Positions 1 through 8,525 of a stretch of DNA of 64,000 nt are shown in pieces. Location: NCBI GenBank assembly GCA_963798795.1, contig CAWCUZ010000002.1, forward strand, positions 992,001-1,056,000, read 5' to 3'. The position numbers were made by a program, and so were the translations under genes. Positions within the stretch are counted from its first letter, which is position 1. The number at the start of each line of letters is the position of its first letter. Source of the stretch: CAWCUZ01 sp963798795 (GTDB lineage: Bacteria; Acidobacteriota; Vicinamibacteria; Vicinamibacterales; SCN-69-37). The notes beneath the pieces are model-generated. The model was not told the DNA's origin, made no database searches, and was given only the letters and a program-made list of their open reading frames with translations.

Positions 1-1959
1 GGTGGTATCCACGGCCCATTCGAGCGCCATGGCTGCCTGGCCTTCGTAGCTGGTGTCCTGACGGATGCCGGCCAGCGACGCCGCGGCGTCGAACAGCCGG
101 CCGGCGCTGGTCGTGACTGGCGAGTTGAGGCCGCGTTCGAGCGCCTTCAGTAACAGCCGCCGCTCCTCCGCACTGAAGCTCAGGGTAGCGGCCGACGGCA
201 GGGCGCCCGCGGCCAGACCGTCCATCGCGTACAGCACGCCCAGCGCCGATCGCCTCGGCTCGCGGACCGCCCGGTCGCCGCCGGGCAGGCGGAACGGACG
301 CAGGCAGGCCGCGCGCGACCAGTCGCGCTCGCCGACGAGCAGGAACTCGCCGCCCCAGATCGTCCCGTCGAGGCCGTAGCCGGTGCCGTCCCACGCCACA
401 CCGAGCACGGCGCCGTCGAGGTCGTTCTCCGCCATGCAGGAGGCGATGTGAGCGAAGTGATGCTGGACCGGCGCGACCGGCAACCCGAGCCGGTGAGCGT
501 AGCCGGTCGAGAAGTAGTCCGGGTGCCGATCGGCCGCCACGATGTCCGGTCGGAGCTGGAACAGTGTCTCGAAGCTCGAAACAGCGCGGGTGAACGCCTC
601 GATCGCCGGAGGGGAATCGAGGTCGCCCAGGTGCTGGCTGATGACCGCGTTGGTTCCGGCCGTCGCCGCCACGGCACTTTTCTGATGCGCGCCGACCGCC
701 AGAATGGCCGGCGCCGTCGCGCCGAGTGACACGGGCAGCGGCGCGTACCCGCGCGCCCGTCGCAGCACGAGCTCACGGCCGAGCACCACCTGCACGATCG
801 AATCGTCCACGTGGTGGCTGATCGGCCGGTTGTGGACGAGAAGCAGGTCCGCGATGCCGCCGAGCCGATCGACCGCTTCGCGCTCGTCGGTGCAGATCGG
901 CTCGTCGGACAGGTTGCCGCTCGTGGCGACGATCGGGCCGCCGAAATCGGCGAGCAGAAGGTGATGCAGCGGCGAGCTCGGCAGCATCACGCCGAGCATC
1001 GGATGGCCCGGGGCGACTGACGGCGCGATCGCCGTGGCGACCGGTGGCGCGAGGGCCGGCGTCCTGTCCGAAGCAGCCCCCGTCGGTCCGCCGGCCTGCC
1101 GACGCAGGAGCACGATCGGCGCCTCGGGCGAAGCGAGCAGCGCGGCCTCGGCCGCCGACACCTCGCAGACCTCGCGCACCAAGTCGAGCGACGGGAACAT
1201 CAGCGCGAAGGGCTTCTCGACGCGGTGCTTGCGCGCCCGAAGGCGCTGCACCGCGGCCTCGTGCTCCGCGTCGACGACCAGGTGGAACCCGCCCACGCCC
1301 TTCACCGCCACGATCCGCCCGCCGCGGATCGCCCGGACGGCCTCCCGGAGGGCGGCGTCGGCCGACATGAGCTCGTCTCCCGCAGCATCCCAGAGCGCGA
1401 GCCGTGGGCCGCACGCCGGACACGCGTTCGGCTGCGCGTGGAACCGCCGGTCGGCCGGATTGCCGTACTCGCGCCGGCAGGCCGGACACATCGGGAAGAT
1501 GCGCATCGAGGTCCGCGGCCGGTCGTACGGCAGCGACTCGATGATGCTGAACCGCGGCCCGCAGTTCGTGCAGTTGGTGAACGGGTAGCGATAGCGCCGG
1601 TCGGCCGGGTCCAGGAACTCGCGCCGGCAGTCGTCGCAGGGCGCGATGTCCGGCAGCACGAGCGCCGTCAGCGCCCCCTCGTCGCGGCTCTCGCGGATCT
1701 CGAAGTCGTCGTAGCCGACCTCGTCGAGCCAGGCCGGCTCGAGGCTCTGAATCACGGCGCGCGGTGGCGCGTCGTCTCGCAGCCGCCGGAGAAAGGCATC
1801 CAGCGCGGGCCGCCGGCCCTCGGCTTCGATGAACACGCCCTGGATGGAATTGAGGACCCAGCCCGTCAGGCGCAGCTCGCCGGCCAGCCGGTAGACGAAC
1901 GGCCGGAATCCGACGCCCTGAACCGCGCCGCGGACGGCGATCCGCAGGCGTTCAGGCAT
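1..1959 (-). CDS. hypF: Carbamoyltransferase HypF, [NiFe] hydrogenase maturation (partial)
   Basis: HypF makes the cyanide ligands of the [NiFe] active site from carbamoyl phosphate, working with HypE in the cytoplasm. About 653 residues are present; the family is usually 750-800 aa, so roughly the last 100 lie beyond the left edge. The N-terminus is an acylphosphatase domain (GAVQGVGFRPFVYRLA, residues ~12-27). Four CxxC zinc-finger pairs follow near residues 107, 128, 157 and 177 (CDDC, CTNC, CPAC, CPAC). A YrdC-like and a Kae1-like part come next; SYEGQAAMALE near the left edge is typical of HypF. The ATG at 1959 overlaps the hypB stop by 8 nt (ATGCCTGA), so translation is probably coupled. 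Confidence 0.95.
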   Translation of the reverse strand, partial: MPERLRIAVRGAVQGVGFRPFVYRLAGELRLTGWVLNSIQGVFIEAEGRRPALDAFLRRLRDDAPPRAVIQSLEPAWLDEVGYDDFEIRESRDEGALTALVLPDIAPCDDCRREFLDPADRRYRYPFTNCTNCGPRFSIIESLPYDRPRTSMRIFPMCPACRREYGNPADRRFHAQPNACPACGPRLALWDAAGDELMSADAALREAVRAIRGGRIVAVKGVGGFHLVVDAEHEAAVQRLRARKHRVEKPFALMFPSLDLVREVCEVSAAEAALLASPEAPIVLLRRQAGGPTGAASDRTPALAPPVATAIAPSVAPGHPMLGVMLPSSPLHHLLLADFGGPIVATSGNLSDEPICTDEREAVDRLGGIADLLLVHNRPISHHVDDSIVQVVLGRELVLRRARGYAPLPVSLGATAPAILAVGAHQKSAVAATAGTNAVISQHLGDLDSPPAIEAFTRAVSSFETLFQLRPDIVAADRHPDYFSTGYAHRLGLPVAPVQHHFAHIASCMAENDLDGAVLGVAWDGTGYGLDGTIWGGEFLLVGERDWSRAACLRPFRLPGGDRAVREPRRSALGVLYAMDGLAAGALPSAATLSFSAEERRLLLKALERGLNSPVTTSAGRLFDAAASLAGIRQDTSYEGQAAMALEWAVDTT

Positions 1960-2611
1960 GGACGGGCCTTGCCCGGCGCGCGACCCACTCGATGAAGGTG
2001 TCCAGCCCGTCGCCGGTGGTGCAGGAGGTCGCGAACACCTCGAGATTCGGGTTGATCGAGCGGGCGTTGCGCGTGATGGCCGCCACGTCGGCATCGACGT
2101 AGGGCACCAGGTCGGTCTTGTTGATGACGAGCACGGAGGCGTTGCGGAACATGGCCGGGTACTTCAGCGGTTTGTCGTCGCCCTCGGTCGTGCTGAGCAC
2201 GACCACCTTCATCGCCTCGCCGAGGTCGTAGTTGGCCGGGCACACGAGGTTGCCGACGTTCTCGATCACGAGCAGATCGATCGCGTCGAGGTCCAGCTGC
2301 TCCATGGCGTGCTGCACGAGCTGCGCTTCGAGGTGGCAGCCGCCGTTGGTCACGATCTGGACGACCGGTACGCCGTAGCGGGCGATCCGCTGCGCGTCGA
2401 AGTCGGTCTGGACGTCCCCCTCGACAACGGCAATCCGGATGTGGTCCTTGAGGGCGGCCAGCGTCCGCTCGAGCAGGGTCGTCTTGCCCGCGCCGGGCGA
2501 GCTGACCAGGTTGAAGACGAACAGGTCGTGCCGGAGGAACAGCGCGCGATTCTGCGCCGCGATGGCGTCGTTCTTCTCGAGGACCCGGCGTTCGATCGTG
2601 ATGATGCTCAT
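1952..2611 (-). CDS. hypB: Hydrogenase nickel-insertion GTPase HypB
   Basis: HypB is the GTPase that, with HypA, inserts nickel into the hydrogenase large subunit. The 219-aa product has the Walker A motif SSPGAGKTTLLERT (from residue ~37), the switch region VVEGDVQTDFDA, the conserved NGGCHLEAQLVQ with metal-binding Cys and His, VIENVGNLVCPA, and the G4 motif NKTDL. There is no His-rich N-terminal stretch and no N-terminal CxxCGC nickel site, so it is a short G-domain-only form. The start at 2611 overlaps the hypA stop (ATGA). An upstream extension to 2815 is only open frame inside hypA and was rejected. Confidence 0.95.
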   Translation of the reverse strand: MSIITIERRVLEKNDAIAAQNRALFLRHDLFVFNLVSSPGAGKTTLLERTLAALKDHIRIAVVEGDVQTDFDAQRIARYGVPVVQIVTNGGCHLEAQLVQHAMEQLDLDAIDLLVIENVGNLVCPANYDLGEAMKVVVLSTTEGDDKPLKYPAMFRNASVLVINKTDLVPYVDADVAAITRNARSINPNLEVFATSCTTGDGLDTFIEWVARRARPVHA

Positions 2612-2949
2612 GCCAGCTCCACGTCCACCACCTGCAGCTCGGACCCGCGCACGAGCACCGCGCGCAGCCCCTTGCAGGCCGGACAGACGAACAATCCGCG
2701 GCCCACGCCGAACTCCGCGCCGCACGTGCGGCACCGCGCCATCGCGGGGACTCGCTCGAGCGTCAGCGACGCGCCGGCGAAGGGCGTGCCCGCCACGACC
2801 GCGCCGAAGCTCCATTGCAGCGACTCGGGCACGACGCCCGCCAGCTCGCCGACCCGGACGGTGACCTGCCGCACGGCGTTCGCCTGATCCAGCGGCACGT
2901 ACTGCCGGACGAGGTCCAGCACGCTCTCCGCGATACCCAGTTCATGCAT
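2608..2949 (-). CDS. hypA: Hydrogenase nickel metallochaperone HypA
   Basis: HypA binds nickel through its N-terminal MHE motif and holds a structural zinc in two CxxC motifs; it delivers Ni with HypB. The 113-aa product is full length. It starts MHELGIAESVLDLV and has the zinc ribbon CRTC (residues ~72-75) and CPAC (~88-91). The ATG at 2949 overlaps the upstream protease stop by 8 nt and its own stop overlaps the hypB start (ATGA). Both overlaps point to one coupled operon. Confidence 0.95.
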   Translation of the reverse strand: MHELGIAESVLDLVRQYVPLDQANAVRQVTVRVGELAGVVPESLQWSFGAVVAGTPFAGASLTLERVPAMARCRTCGAEFGVGRGLFVCPACKGLRAVLVRGSELQVVDVELA

Positions 2950-3430
2950 GGACGGCCACCTCGGCGTTCACCACCTGGCGGACGATGCCGGTCACGACCG
3001 GAATCGCCTCCTGAACCGGGCGTGACAGGCTCGTCGTCATCGACCGGATCTCGGTGATCGACACGGTGACGAGCGTCATGTCGGCGAGCGGCTCGAGCAG
3101 CACGGCGGATTCGATCAGGTCGCGCAGGCCGATGTCGTGCGCGGTCAACGACCGCGGGAAATCGGACGCATAGCGTGGACGAAGCACCCGCACCGCGCCT
3201 GCCGGCCGGCCGTCCATCGTCGCGTCGATCAGCACGATCGAATCGTGCTCGAGCAGCAGCGACAGCAGGTGGAACCCGCCGGTGCCGCCGTCGACGATGG
3301 TCACATCCGGCGGCCAGGGCTCGCGGCCGAGCGCGGCGACGACGTGCACGCCGACGCCCTCGTCGCCCATCAGCAGGTTGCCGATGCCGAGGACCAGGGG
3401 ACCGCGGGCCACCCGCCGCCTCCCGGTCAC
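2942..3430 (-). CDS. hyaD: Hydrogenase maturation endopeptidase (HyaD/HupD family)
   Basis: This protease removes the C-terminal peptide of the hydrogenase large subunit after nickel insertion. The product is about 162 aa if the GTG at 3430 is used; that GTG overlaps the cytochrome b stop (GTGA). A second GTG (Val at 3412) is also possible. Family signatures are LGIGNLLMGDEGVGVHVV near the N-terminus with the metal-binding Glu in GDEGVG, the Asp in VLIDATMDG, and the His in LTAHDIGLRDLI. Its natural substrate is the adjacent HyaB, whose tail beyond DPCIACAVH must be cut. Confidence 0.9.
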   Translation of the reverse strand: MTGRRRVARGPLVLGIGNLLMGDEGVGVHVVAALGREPWPPDVTIVDGGTGGFHLLSLLLEHDSIVLIDATMDGRPAGAVRVLRPRYASDFPRSLTAHDIGLRDLIESAVLLEPLADMTLVTVSITEIRSMTTSLSRPVQEAIPVVTGIVRQVVNAEVAVHA

Positions 3431-4113
3431 GACCGGCGGCCCACGAATTTGGAGCCGCTCACGATCGACGAGATTTCCCCGCGTCCTCCGACGACGTCGT
3501 GGAAGATGGACAGGTAGACGTGGATGATGGCGAACGCGACGAAGAACCAGGTGGCGACGTGGTGCCACGTGCGGACGGCGGCGTCGCCCCCCATGAGTGG
3601 CGTCACCCAGGTGAACAATTGCGGCAGCCAACTGCCGCTCATCGGCGCGTAGAGCGCGAACCCGGTCGCGATCTGGAAGATCGTCAGCAGGAACACCGCG
3701 AGGTAGCTCCACGCCGCGAGCGCGTTGTGGCCGACGAGGTCCTCGTGCCCGCCGCGCGTGATCTGGAAGATGTCCTCCTTCAGCACGCGTCCGGCGTCGC
3801 CGAACTGGCGGCGGATGAGCCGCGGCGTGATCGGCAGGAAGTTGTCCCAGCGCGCGTAGCGGTTGCCGGCGAACATCCAGTACACGCGCAGCACGAACAG
3901 GAACAGGAACGCGAATGCGGCGGCAAAGTGCAGGAACCGCACGATCCCGAACCAGTACGCGCTCCAGGCCTCGCCGCCGGACAGGAAGGCCGGCGGCCGG
4001 CCGATGACGAAGCCGGTCGCGACGAGCAGGGTCAGGACGATGACGTTCGCCCAGTGATAGAAGCGGACGGGGGCCTCCCAGACGTAGACGCGCTCGAAGG
4101 TCCGGGTGGCCAT
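3427..4113 (-). CDS. hyaC: Ni/Fe-hydrogenase b-type cytochrome subunit
   Basis: This membrane anchor takes electrons from the small subunit to quinone through two b hemes. The 228-aa product has four predicted membrane helices and several histidines suited to heme ligation: FYHWANV (~18-24), RFLHFAAAF (~60), and WHHVATWFFVAFAIIHVYLSIFHD near the C-terminus. The start at 4113 is set by a strong Shine-Dalgarno sequence (AGGAGGATCG before ATG). It lies 8 nt after the hyaB stop. A longer open frame upstream to 5661 is a shadow of hyaB. Confidence 0.93.
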   Translation of the reverse strand: MATRTFERVYVWEAPVRFYHWANVIVLTLLVATGFVIGRPPAFLSGGEAWSAYWFGIVRFLHFAAAFAFLFLFVLRVYWMFAGNRYARWDNFLPITPRLIRRQFGDAGRVLKEDIFQITRGGHEDLVGHNALAAWSYLAVFLLTIFQIATGFALYAPMSGSWLPQLFTWVTPLMGGDAAVRTWHHVATWFFVAFAIIHVYLSIFHDVVGGRGEISSIVSGSKFVGRRS

Positions 4114-4121
4114 CGATCCTC

Positions 4122-5840
4122 CTAGAAGGTGTTCAGGTGGTGCACGTGCCGGCCGTGCTCGTCGTGCAGGTGCACGGCGCAGGCGATGCACGGATCGAAC
4201 GAGTGGATCGTGCGCAGCACCTCGACCGGCTGGTCGCGGTCGGCGATCGGCGTGCCGATGAGCGCCGCCTCGTAGGCGGACATGTTCCCCTCGACGTCGC
4301 GCGGCGACGCGTTCCAGGTGCTGGGCACGACGAGCTGGTAGTTGTCGATCTTGCCGTCGCGGATGACGATCCAGTGCGCCAGCGCGCCGCGCGGCGCCTC
4401 GCTCAGTCCGACGCCCCTGGCCTCGGCCGGCCAGGTACTCGGGTCCCATTTCGTGGCGTCGGCCGTGCGCGTGTCGCCGGCCTTGATGTTGGCGAGGAGC
4501 TGCCCGTAGAACTCGCGCGCCCAGCGGGCGATCAACCGCGTCTCCAGTCCCCGGGCCGCGGTGCGCCCCAGCGTCGAGAACAACGCCGTGACGGGCACGT
4601 CGAGCTGGCGCAGCGCCTCGCCGACGACGTCTTTCACTTCCTGGCTGCCGGAGGCGTAAGCCACCAGCACACGCGCGAGCGGGCCGACCTCCATCGGGTG
4701 GCCCTTCCAGCGCGGCGTCTTGAGCCAGGAGTACTTCTGTTCGACCTCGAGCTGCTCGTACGGCGGCATCGGCCCCGTGTAGTGCAGCTTCGTCTCGCCC
4801 TCCCACGGATGTTTGCCGGCGCGATCGCCCTCCGCGTAGTCGTACCAGGAGTGCGCGACGAACTCCTGCACCTGCATCGGGTCCTTGCCGTCGACGGGGA
4901 GCACCTCGCTCAGGTTCCGGTCGAGCAGGATGCCGCGCGGGAACTTGAACCTCGACGGGTCGCCGATGCCGTTCATCGGCAGGTCGCCGTACGCCATGTA
5001 GTTGGGCAGGCCGCTGCCGATGGCGCCCCAGTCCTTGTAGAACGAGGCGATCGCCATCAGGTCCGGGAGGTACACCTGCTCGACGAACGTGGCCGCATCG
5101 TCGAAGAGCTTGCCGACGTAGGCCAGCCGCTCGGCGTTGATGGCGTTCACCTCGTTGGGATTGATCGCGCAGGCCACCCCGCCCACCAGGTAGTTCGGGT
5201 GCGGGTTCTTGCCGCCGAAGATCGCATGGACCTTGACGATCTCCTTCTGCCACTCGAGCGCCTCGAGGTAGTGCGCGACGCCGATCAGGTTCACCTCGGC
5301 CGGCAGCTTGTAGGCGGCGTGGCCCCAGTAGCCGTTGGAAAAAATGCCGAGCTGGCCACTCTCCACGAACGTCTTCAGTCGCCGCTGAAGATCTGTGAAG
5401 TAGCCCGGGGAGCTCTTCGGCCAGCTCGACAAACTCTGCGCCAGGGCCGACGTCTTCGCCGGATCGGCCTTGAGCGCGCTCACGACGTCCACCCAGTCGA
5501 GCGCGTGCAGGTGGTAGAAGTGCACCACGTGGTCCTGCAGGTACTGGGCGCAGAACATCAGGTTGCGGATCAGCTCGGCGTTGGGCGGCACGGTGATGCC
5601 GATCGCGTCTTCGACGGTCCGTACGGACGCCAGCGCGTGCACCGTGGTGCACACGCCGCACGCGCGTTCGGTGAACGCCCAGGCGTCGCGCGGGTCGCGC
5701 CCTTTCAGGATCAGCTCGAAGCCGCGGACCATCGTGCCGGAGCTGTAAGCATCCACGACCTTGCCATCTTTCACCTCGACTTCGATGCGCAGGTGCCCTT
5801 CAATCCGGGTGATGGGGTCGATGACGATGCGGTTCGCCAT
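4122..5840 (-). CDS. hyaB: [NiFe] hydrogenase large subunit, group 1 uptake type
   Basis: The large subunit carries the NiFe(CN)2CO site and oxidises H2 on the outer face of the membrane. The 572-aa product has both nickel-binding motifs: RACGVC near residue 60 (followed by TTVHALASVR, as in Hyd-1-like enzymes) and DPCIACAVH near the C-terminus. A 15-residue tail follows that His and should be removed by the neighbouring maturation protease. The start at 5840 has a GAGGAG ribosome-binding site. The gene begins 36 nt after hyaA ends and is exported with HyaA through the latter's Tat signal, as known for this family. Confidence 0.97.
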   Translation of the reverse strand: MANRIVIDPITRIEGHLRIEVEVKDGKVVDAYSSGTMVRGFELILKGRDPRDAWAFTERACGVCTTVHALASVRTVEDAIGITVPPNAELIRNLMFCAQYLQDHVVHFYHLHALDWVDVVSALKADPAKTSALAQSLSSWPKSSPGYFTDLQRRLKTFVESGQLGIFSNGYWGHAAYKLPAEVNLIGVAHYLEALEWQKEIVKVHAIFGGKNPHPNYLVGGVACAINPNEVNAINAERLAYVGKLFDDAATFVEQVYLPDLMAIASFYKDWGAIGSGLPNYMAYGDLPMNGIGDPSRFKFPRGILLDRNLSEVLPVDGKDPMQVQEFVAHSWYDYAEGDRAGKHPWEGETKLHYTGPMPPYEQLEVEQKYSWLKTPRWKGHPMEVGPLARVLVAYASGSQEVKDVVGEALRQLDVPVTALFSTLGRTAARGLETRLIARWAREFYGQLLANIKAGDTRTADATKWDPSTWPAEARGVGLSEAPRGALAHWIVIRDGKIDNYQLVVPSTWNASPRDVEGNMSAYEAALIGTPIADRDQPVEVLRTIHSFDPCIACAVHLHDEHGRHVHHLNTF

Positions 5841-5876
5841 GGCGATCGCTCCTCGATGGCCTCGCGGCTTCGGGCC

Positions 5877-6987
5877 TTACTCGGCGGACGGGCCGGGTGC
5901 CGACTCCGGCCTGGTCTGTTCCCTGATCAGTTCGCGCTTGCGGACGGCGGTGACCGCGGCGTGTCCGGCAATCCCGAGCACCGTCCCGGCACCCACGATC
6001 GTCCCGATGGTGTCGGCGGTGCTCTCGATGCCGAAGCCCGGGAAGCTCGCCAGGTGCTGATAGAACGGGCCGTTATCCCAGAACCCGGCCTCGCTGCAGC
6101 CGATGCAGCCGTGGCCCGACTGGATGGGAAAGCTCACGCCGTTGTTCCACTTGGTGACGCCGCACGCGTTGTACGTCACGGGCCCACGGCAGCCCATCTT
6201 GTAGAGGCAGTACCCTTTCCGCGCGTTCTCGTCGTCCCAGCTCTCCACGAAGAGGCCGGCGTCATAGTTCGGCCGGCGGTAGCACGTGTCGTGGACGCGG
6301 CGTGAGTAGAACGCCTTCGGGCGGCCGATCGAATCGAGCTCCGGAATCGTGCCGAACGCGAGCAGGTGGACGATGGTGCCGGCCATGACCTCGCCGATCG
6401 GCGGACAGCCCGGGACCTTGATGATCGGCTTGCCGGTGACGATCTCGTGAATCGGCGTGGCGCCGGTCGGATTGGGCCGCGCCGCCTGGATGCAGCCGTT
6501 CGACGCGCAGCTCCCCCACGCGACGATCGCCTTGGCGCCCTTGGCGGCTTCCTGCACGATGTCGAGTGCCGTCCGGCCGCCGATGCAGCAGTAGACGCCG
6601 CCCGCCTCGGTCGGCACCGAGCCCTCGACGAGCATCAGGGTACTCGCCCGGGTGCTCGTCCATGGTCTTTTTCAGCGCCGCTTCGGCCTGGTGGCCCGCG
6701 GCGGCCTGGAGGGTCTCGGTGTAGTCGAGCGAGATCTTGTCGAGGATGATGTCCGAGACGATCGGATGCGACGAGCGGATGAACGACTCGCTGCAGCAGG
6801 TGCATTCCTGGAAGTGGAACCACACGACGGGAAGCCGCGGTTGCGTCTCGAGGGCATGGACGACCCGGCCGACGGCGGAGGACTCGATACCAGCCGCGGC
6901 CGCCAGCCAGGCACAGAACTGGAGGAAATCGCGGCGGGAGTGCCCCAGCATCTCAGCGTGTTCCCAGATGCTCAAGCGACGGCCCAT
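5877..6987 (-). CDS. hyaA: [NiFe] hydrogenase small subunit, O2-tolerant type; one-base frameshift
   Basis: The small subunit relays electrons through three iron-sulfur clusters. A Tat signal (SRRDFLQFCAWLAAAAG) opens the protein and a C-terminal helix anchors it. The proximal-cluster region shows both extra cysteines typical of oxygen-tolerant enzymes: ECTCCSESF instead of CTGC, and WGSCASNGC with a second Cys five residues on. Distal and medial motifs are HDTCYRR, CLYKMGC and GHGCIGCSE. The frame breaks at 6638-6640, where one extra G on the plus strand separates EHPGEY from LMLVEGSVP; removing it restores a 369-aa protein. The start at 6987 has a GGGAGGG ribosome-binding site. The frameshift could be a mutation or a sequence error. 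Confidence 0.9.
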
Positions 6988-7499
6988 TGCGTCCCTCCCT
7001 GGGACATCGCGGCGTCCCGTCTCCGGCCGAGGTCGGGGTCCGGTGTCAGGAGGCGGAGACCCGAATCCACGGCCGGTGGTTCCGAAGGCACACCGTGTAC
7101 CAGTGAAATTGCGGGAATCCTGCGGGAGGATGGCGACGACGAACGCAGACCAGACCGAGGGCTTGCGGATTTTTCGCGCGGTGGTGGGGATTAATGCGGG
7201 GATTCTGTGGTAGCCGCAGGGCTTCAGCCCTGCGGGCGCCGCGGTATTCGTAGCCGCAGGGCTTCAGCCCTGCGGGCGCCGCGGCCATTCGTAGCCGCAG
7301 GGCTTCAGCCCTGCGGGCGCCGCGGCCATTCGTAGCCGCAGGGCTTCAGCCCTGCGGGCGCCAGCCTACATCGCCAGACCCACCTTGACACGCTCGTGCC
7401 GGTCGGCTGACGATCGACTGGTTCCACGATGCCATCGAGGCTGCGACCGCTCCGCGGAGCGGCAGCCGCCTGCCAGCGCAACCCCGAATCGAGGGCTCC
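6988..7499. other. Intergenic region upstream of the hydrogenase operon
   Basis: This 512-bp stretch separates the minus-strand hydrogenase operon from a plus-strand gene and should hold both promoters. I see no convincing coding sequence. The left part (to about 7205) is the likely hydrogenase promoter region; no -10/-35 pair can be assigned with confidence. The right part is filled by the REP-like cluster at 7210-7369. Confidence 0.5.
7210..7369. repeat. Cluster of four tandem REP-like hairpins
   Basis: Four copies begin at 7210, 7250, 7291 and 7332 (period 40-41 bp). Each contains GTAG followed by a perfect 10-bp hairpin (CCGCAGGGCT-TC-AGCCCTGCGG) and then a GCGCCGCGG spacer. Single or paired copies recur elsewhere in the window (8477, 12332, 39951, 54479). 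They sit only between genes, as REP elements do. Confidence 0.85.
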
Positions 7500-8417
7500 A
7501 TGTTCCTGCGTGCGCGGCTGCTGGCCAACAGCGTCGGTTTCGTTCTCGCGGGCTTCCCTTCTCCACTAGCCCCACCGGCAACTGCCCCTCAAGCGCCTCC
7601 GGCGCTCGAGGCGCAGTCGGTGCTCGACGCCGTGCTGGACCGCGCGGCGACGTACCTGGCCGGGTACGAAAAGGACCTCACCTACGTGCTGGCAACCGAG
7701 CGGTACACGCAGGAGATCGCCAGCCAGGTGCCGCTCGACCAGTCGATGCCGCGGACGCGGGCGACCGAGAGCGAGATGTACTTCGTGTTCGCCCAGGCGA
7801 GCGGCCACTGGGTGGCGGTGCGAGACGTGAAGACCGTGGACGGCCGGGGCGTCCCGGCAGGTCCCAACGTGGCGGAGCTGTTCAGGGCGGCGCCCGACAG
7901 CAAGGCCGTTGCCGCGGTGAAGGCTTTCAATGCCCGGTTCAACATCGGCCGGACGCCGCGGAACTTCAACGAACCGACGCTGAGCCTGCTGATTCTCGAG
8001 CGTCAACGGCAAAAGGGCACCACGTTCAAGGTCGCCGGCGAAACGGACGGCGGCGCCACGGTGCGGATCGCGTTCGAGGAACACGGCGACGACACGCTCT
8101 TGCGCGATCTGTCACTGAAACCTGCGCCGGCCACCGGAGAGTTCCGCATCGACAAGGCGACCGGTGCAATTCGGCGCGCGGAGCTGAAGGCGGACCTCGC
8201 TTCGGTGCGGGTCGAGCTGACGACGACCTATCGGCTGGACGAGGACATCGCGATGATGGTGCCGGCCGAGTTCGAAGAACACTACGAGGACGGCATGCCC
8301 GGCGGAGCGCCGCTCGCCCAGTTGTCGAACCCGACGCGGCAGTCGTATGAAGACATCTGGTGTCGCGCGACGTACGAGAACTACCGGCGTTTTGCGGCGA
8401 GCGGCCGGATCAAGTGA
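7500..8417 (+). CDS. Secreted hypothetical protein
   Basis: I do not recognise this 305-aa protein. It begins with a hydrophobic segment (LLANSVGFVLAGFPSPLAP) that could be a Sec signal peptide, followed by an Ala/Pro linker. The body (VLDRAATYLAGYEKDLTYVLATERYTQ onward) resembles secreted acidobacterial proteins of unknown function. It holds EFRIDKATGAIRRAEL and an acidic C-terminal region, with no recognisable catalytic motif. Codon use fits the neighbours. It is a single gene on the plus strand, convergent with the acyl-CoA ligase. Confidence 0.75.
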   Translation: MFLRARLLANSVGFVLAGFPSPLAPPATAPQAPPALEAQSVLDAVLDRAATYLAGYEKDLTYVLATERYTQEIASQVPLDQSMPRTRATESEMYFVFAQASGHWVAVRDVKTVDGRGVPAGPNVAELFRAAPDSKAVAAVKAFNARFNIGRTPRNFNEPTLSLLILERQRQKGTTFKVAGETDGGATVRIAFEEHGDDTLLRDLSLKPAPATGEFRIDKATGAIRRAELKADLASVRVELTTTYRLDEDIAMMVPAEFEEHYEDGMPGGAPLAQLSNPTRQSYEDIWCRATYENYRRFAASGRIK

Positions 8418-8427
8418 CGGTCTGCCG

Positions 8428-8523
8428 CCGGGTCTGAAGACCCGGCGCTCCAGCGGATCGTCGCAACCCTTCGTAGCCGCAGGGCTTCAGCCCTGCGGGC
8501 GCCGCGGCGGGCTGAAGCCCGCC
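8428..8523. repeat. Three REP-like hairpins between convergent genes; possible terminators
   Basis: Three different perfect palindromes follow one another: CCGGGTCTGAAGACCCGG (8428-8445), CCGCAGGGCTTCAGCCCTGCGG (8477-8498) and GGCGGGCTGAAGCCCGCC (8506-8523). They fill the 108-bp gap between two convergent genes and could terminate transcription from both sides. They share a loop with CTGAAG or CTTCAG. Confidence 0.75.
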
Positions 8524-8525
8524 GC

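Noticed and set aside
6630..6645. Programmed frameshift in hyaA.
   Set aside because: No slippery heptamer, stop codon or structure is evident, and similar one-base breaks occur in unrelated genes of the window.
7210..7369. CRISPR array.
   Set aside because: The four copies are 40-41 bp apart with almost no unique spacer, each is a palindrome, and single copies occur elsewhere. They are REP-like.
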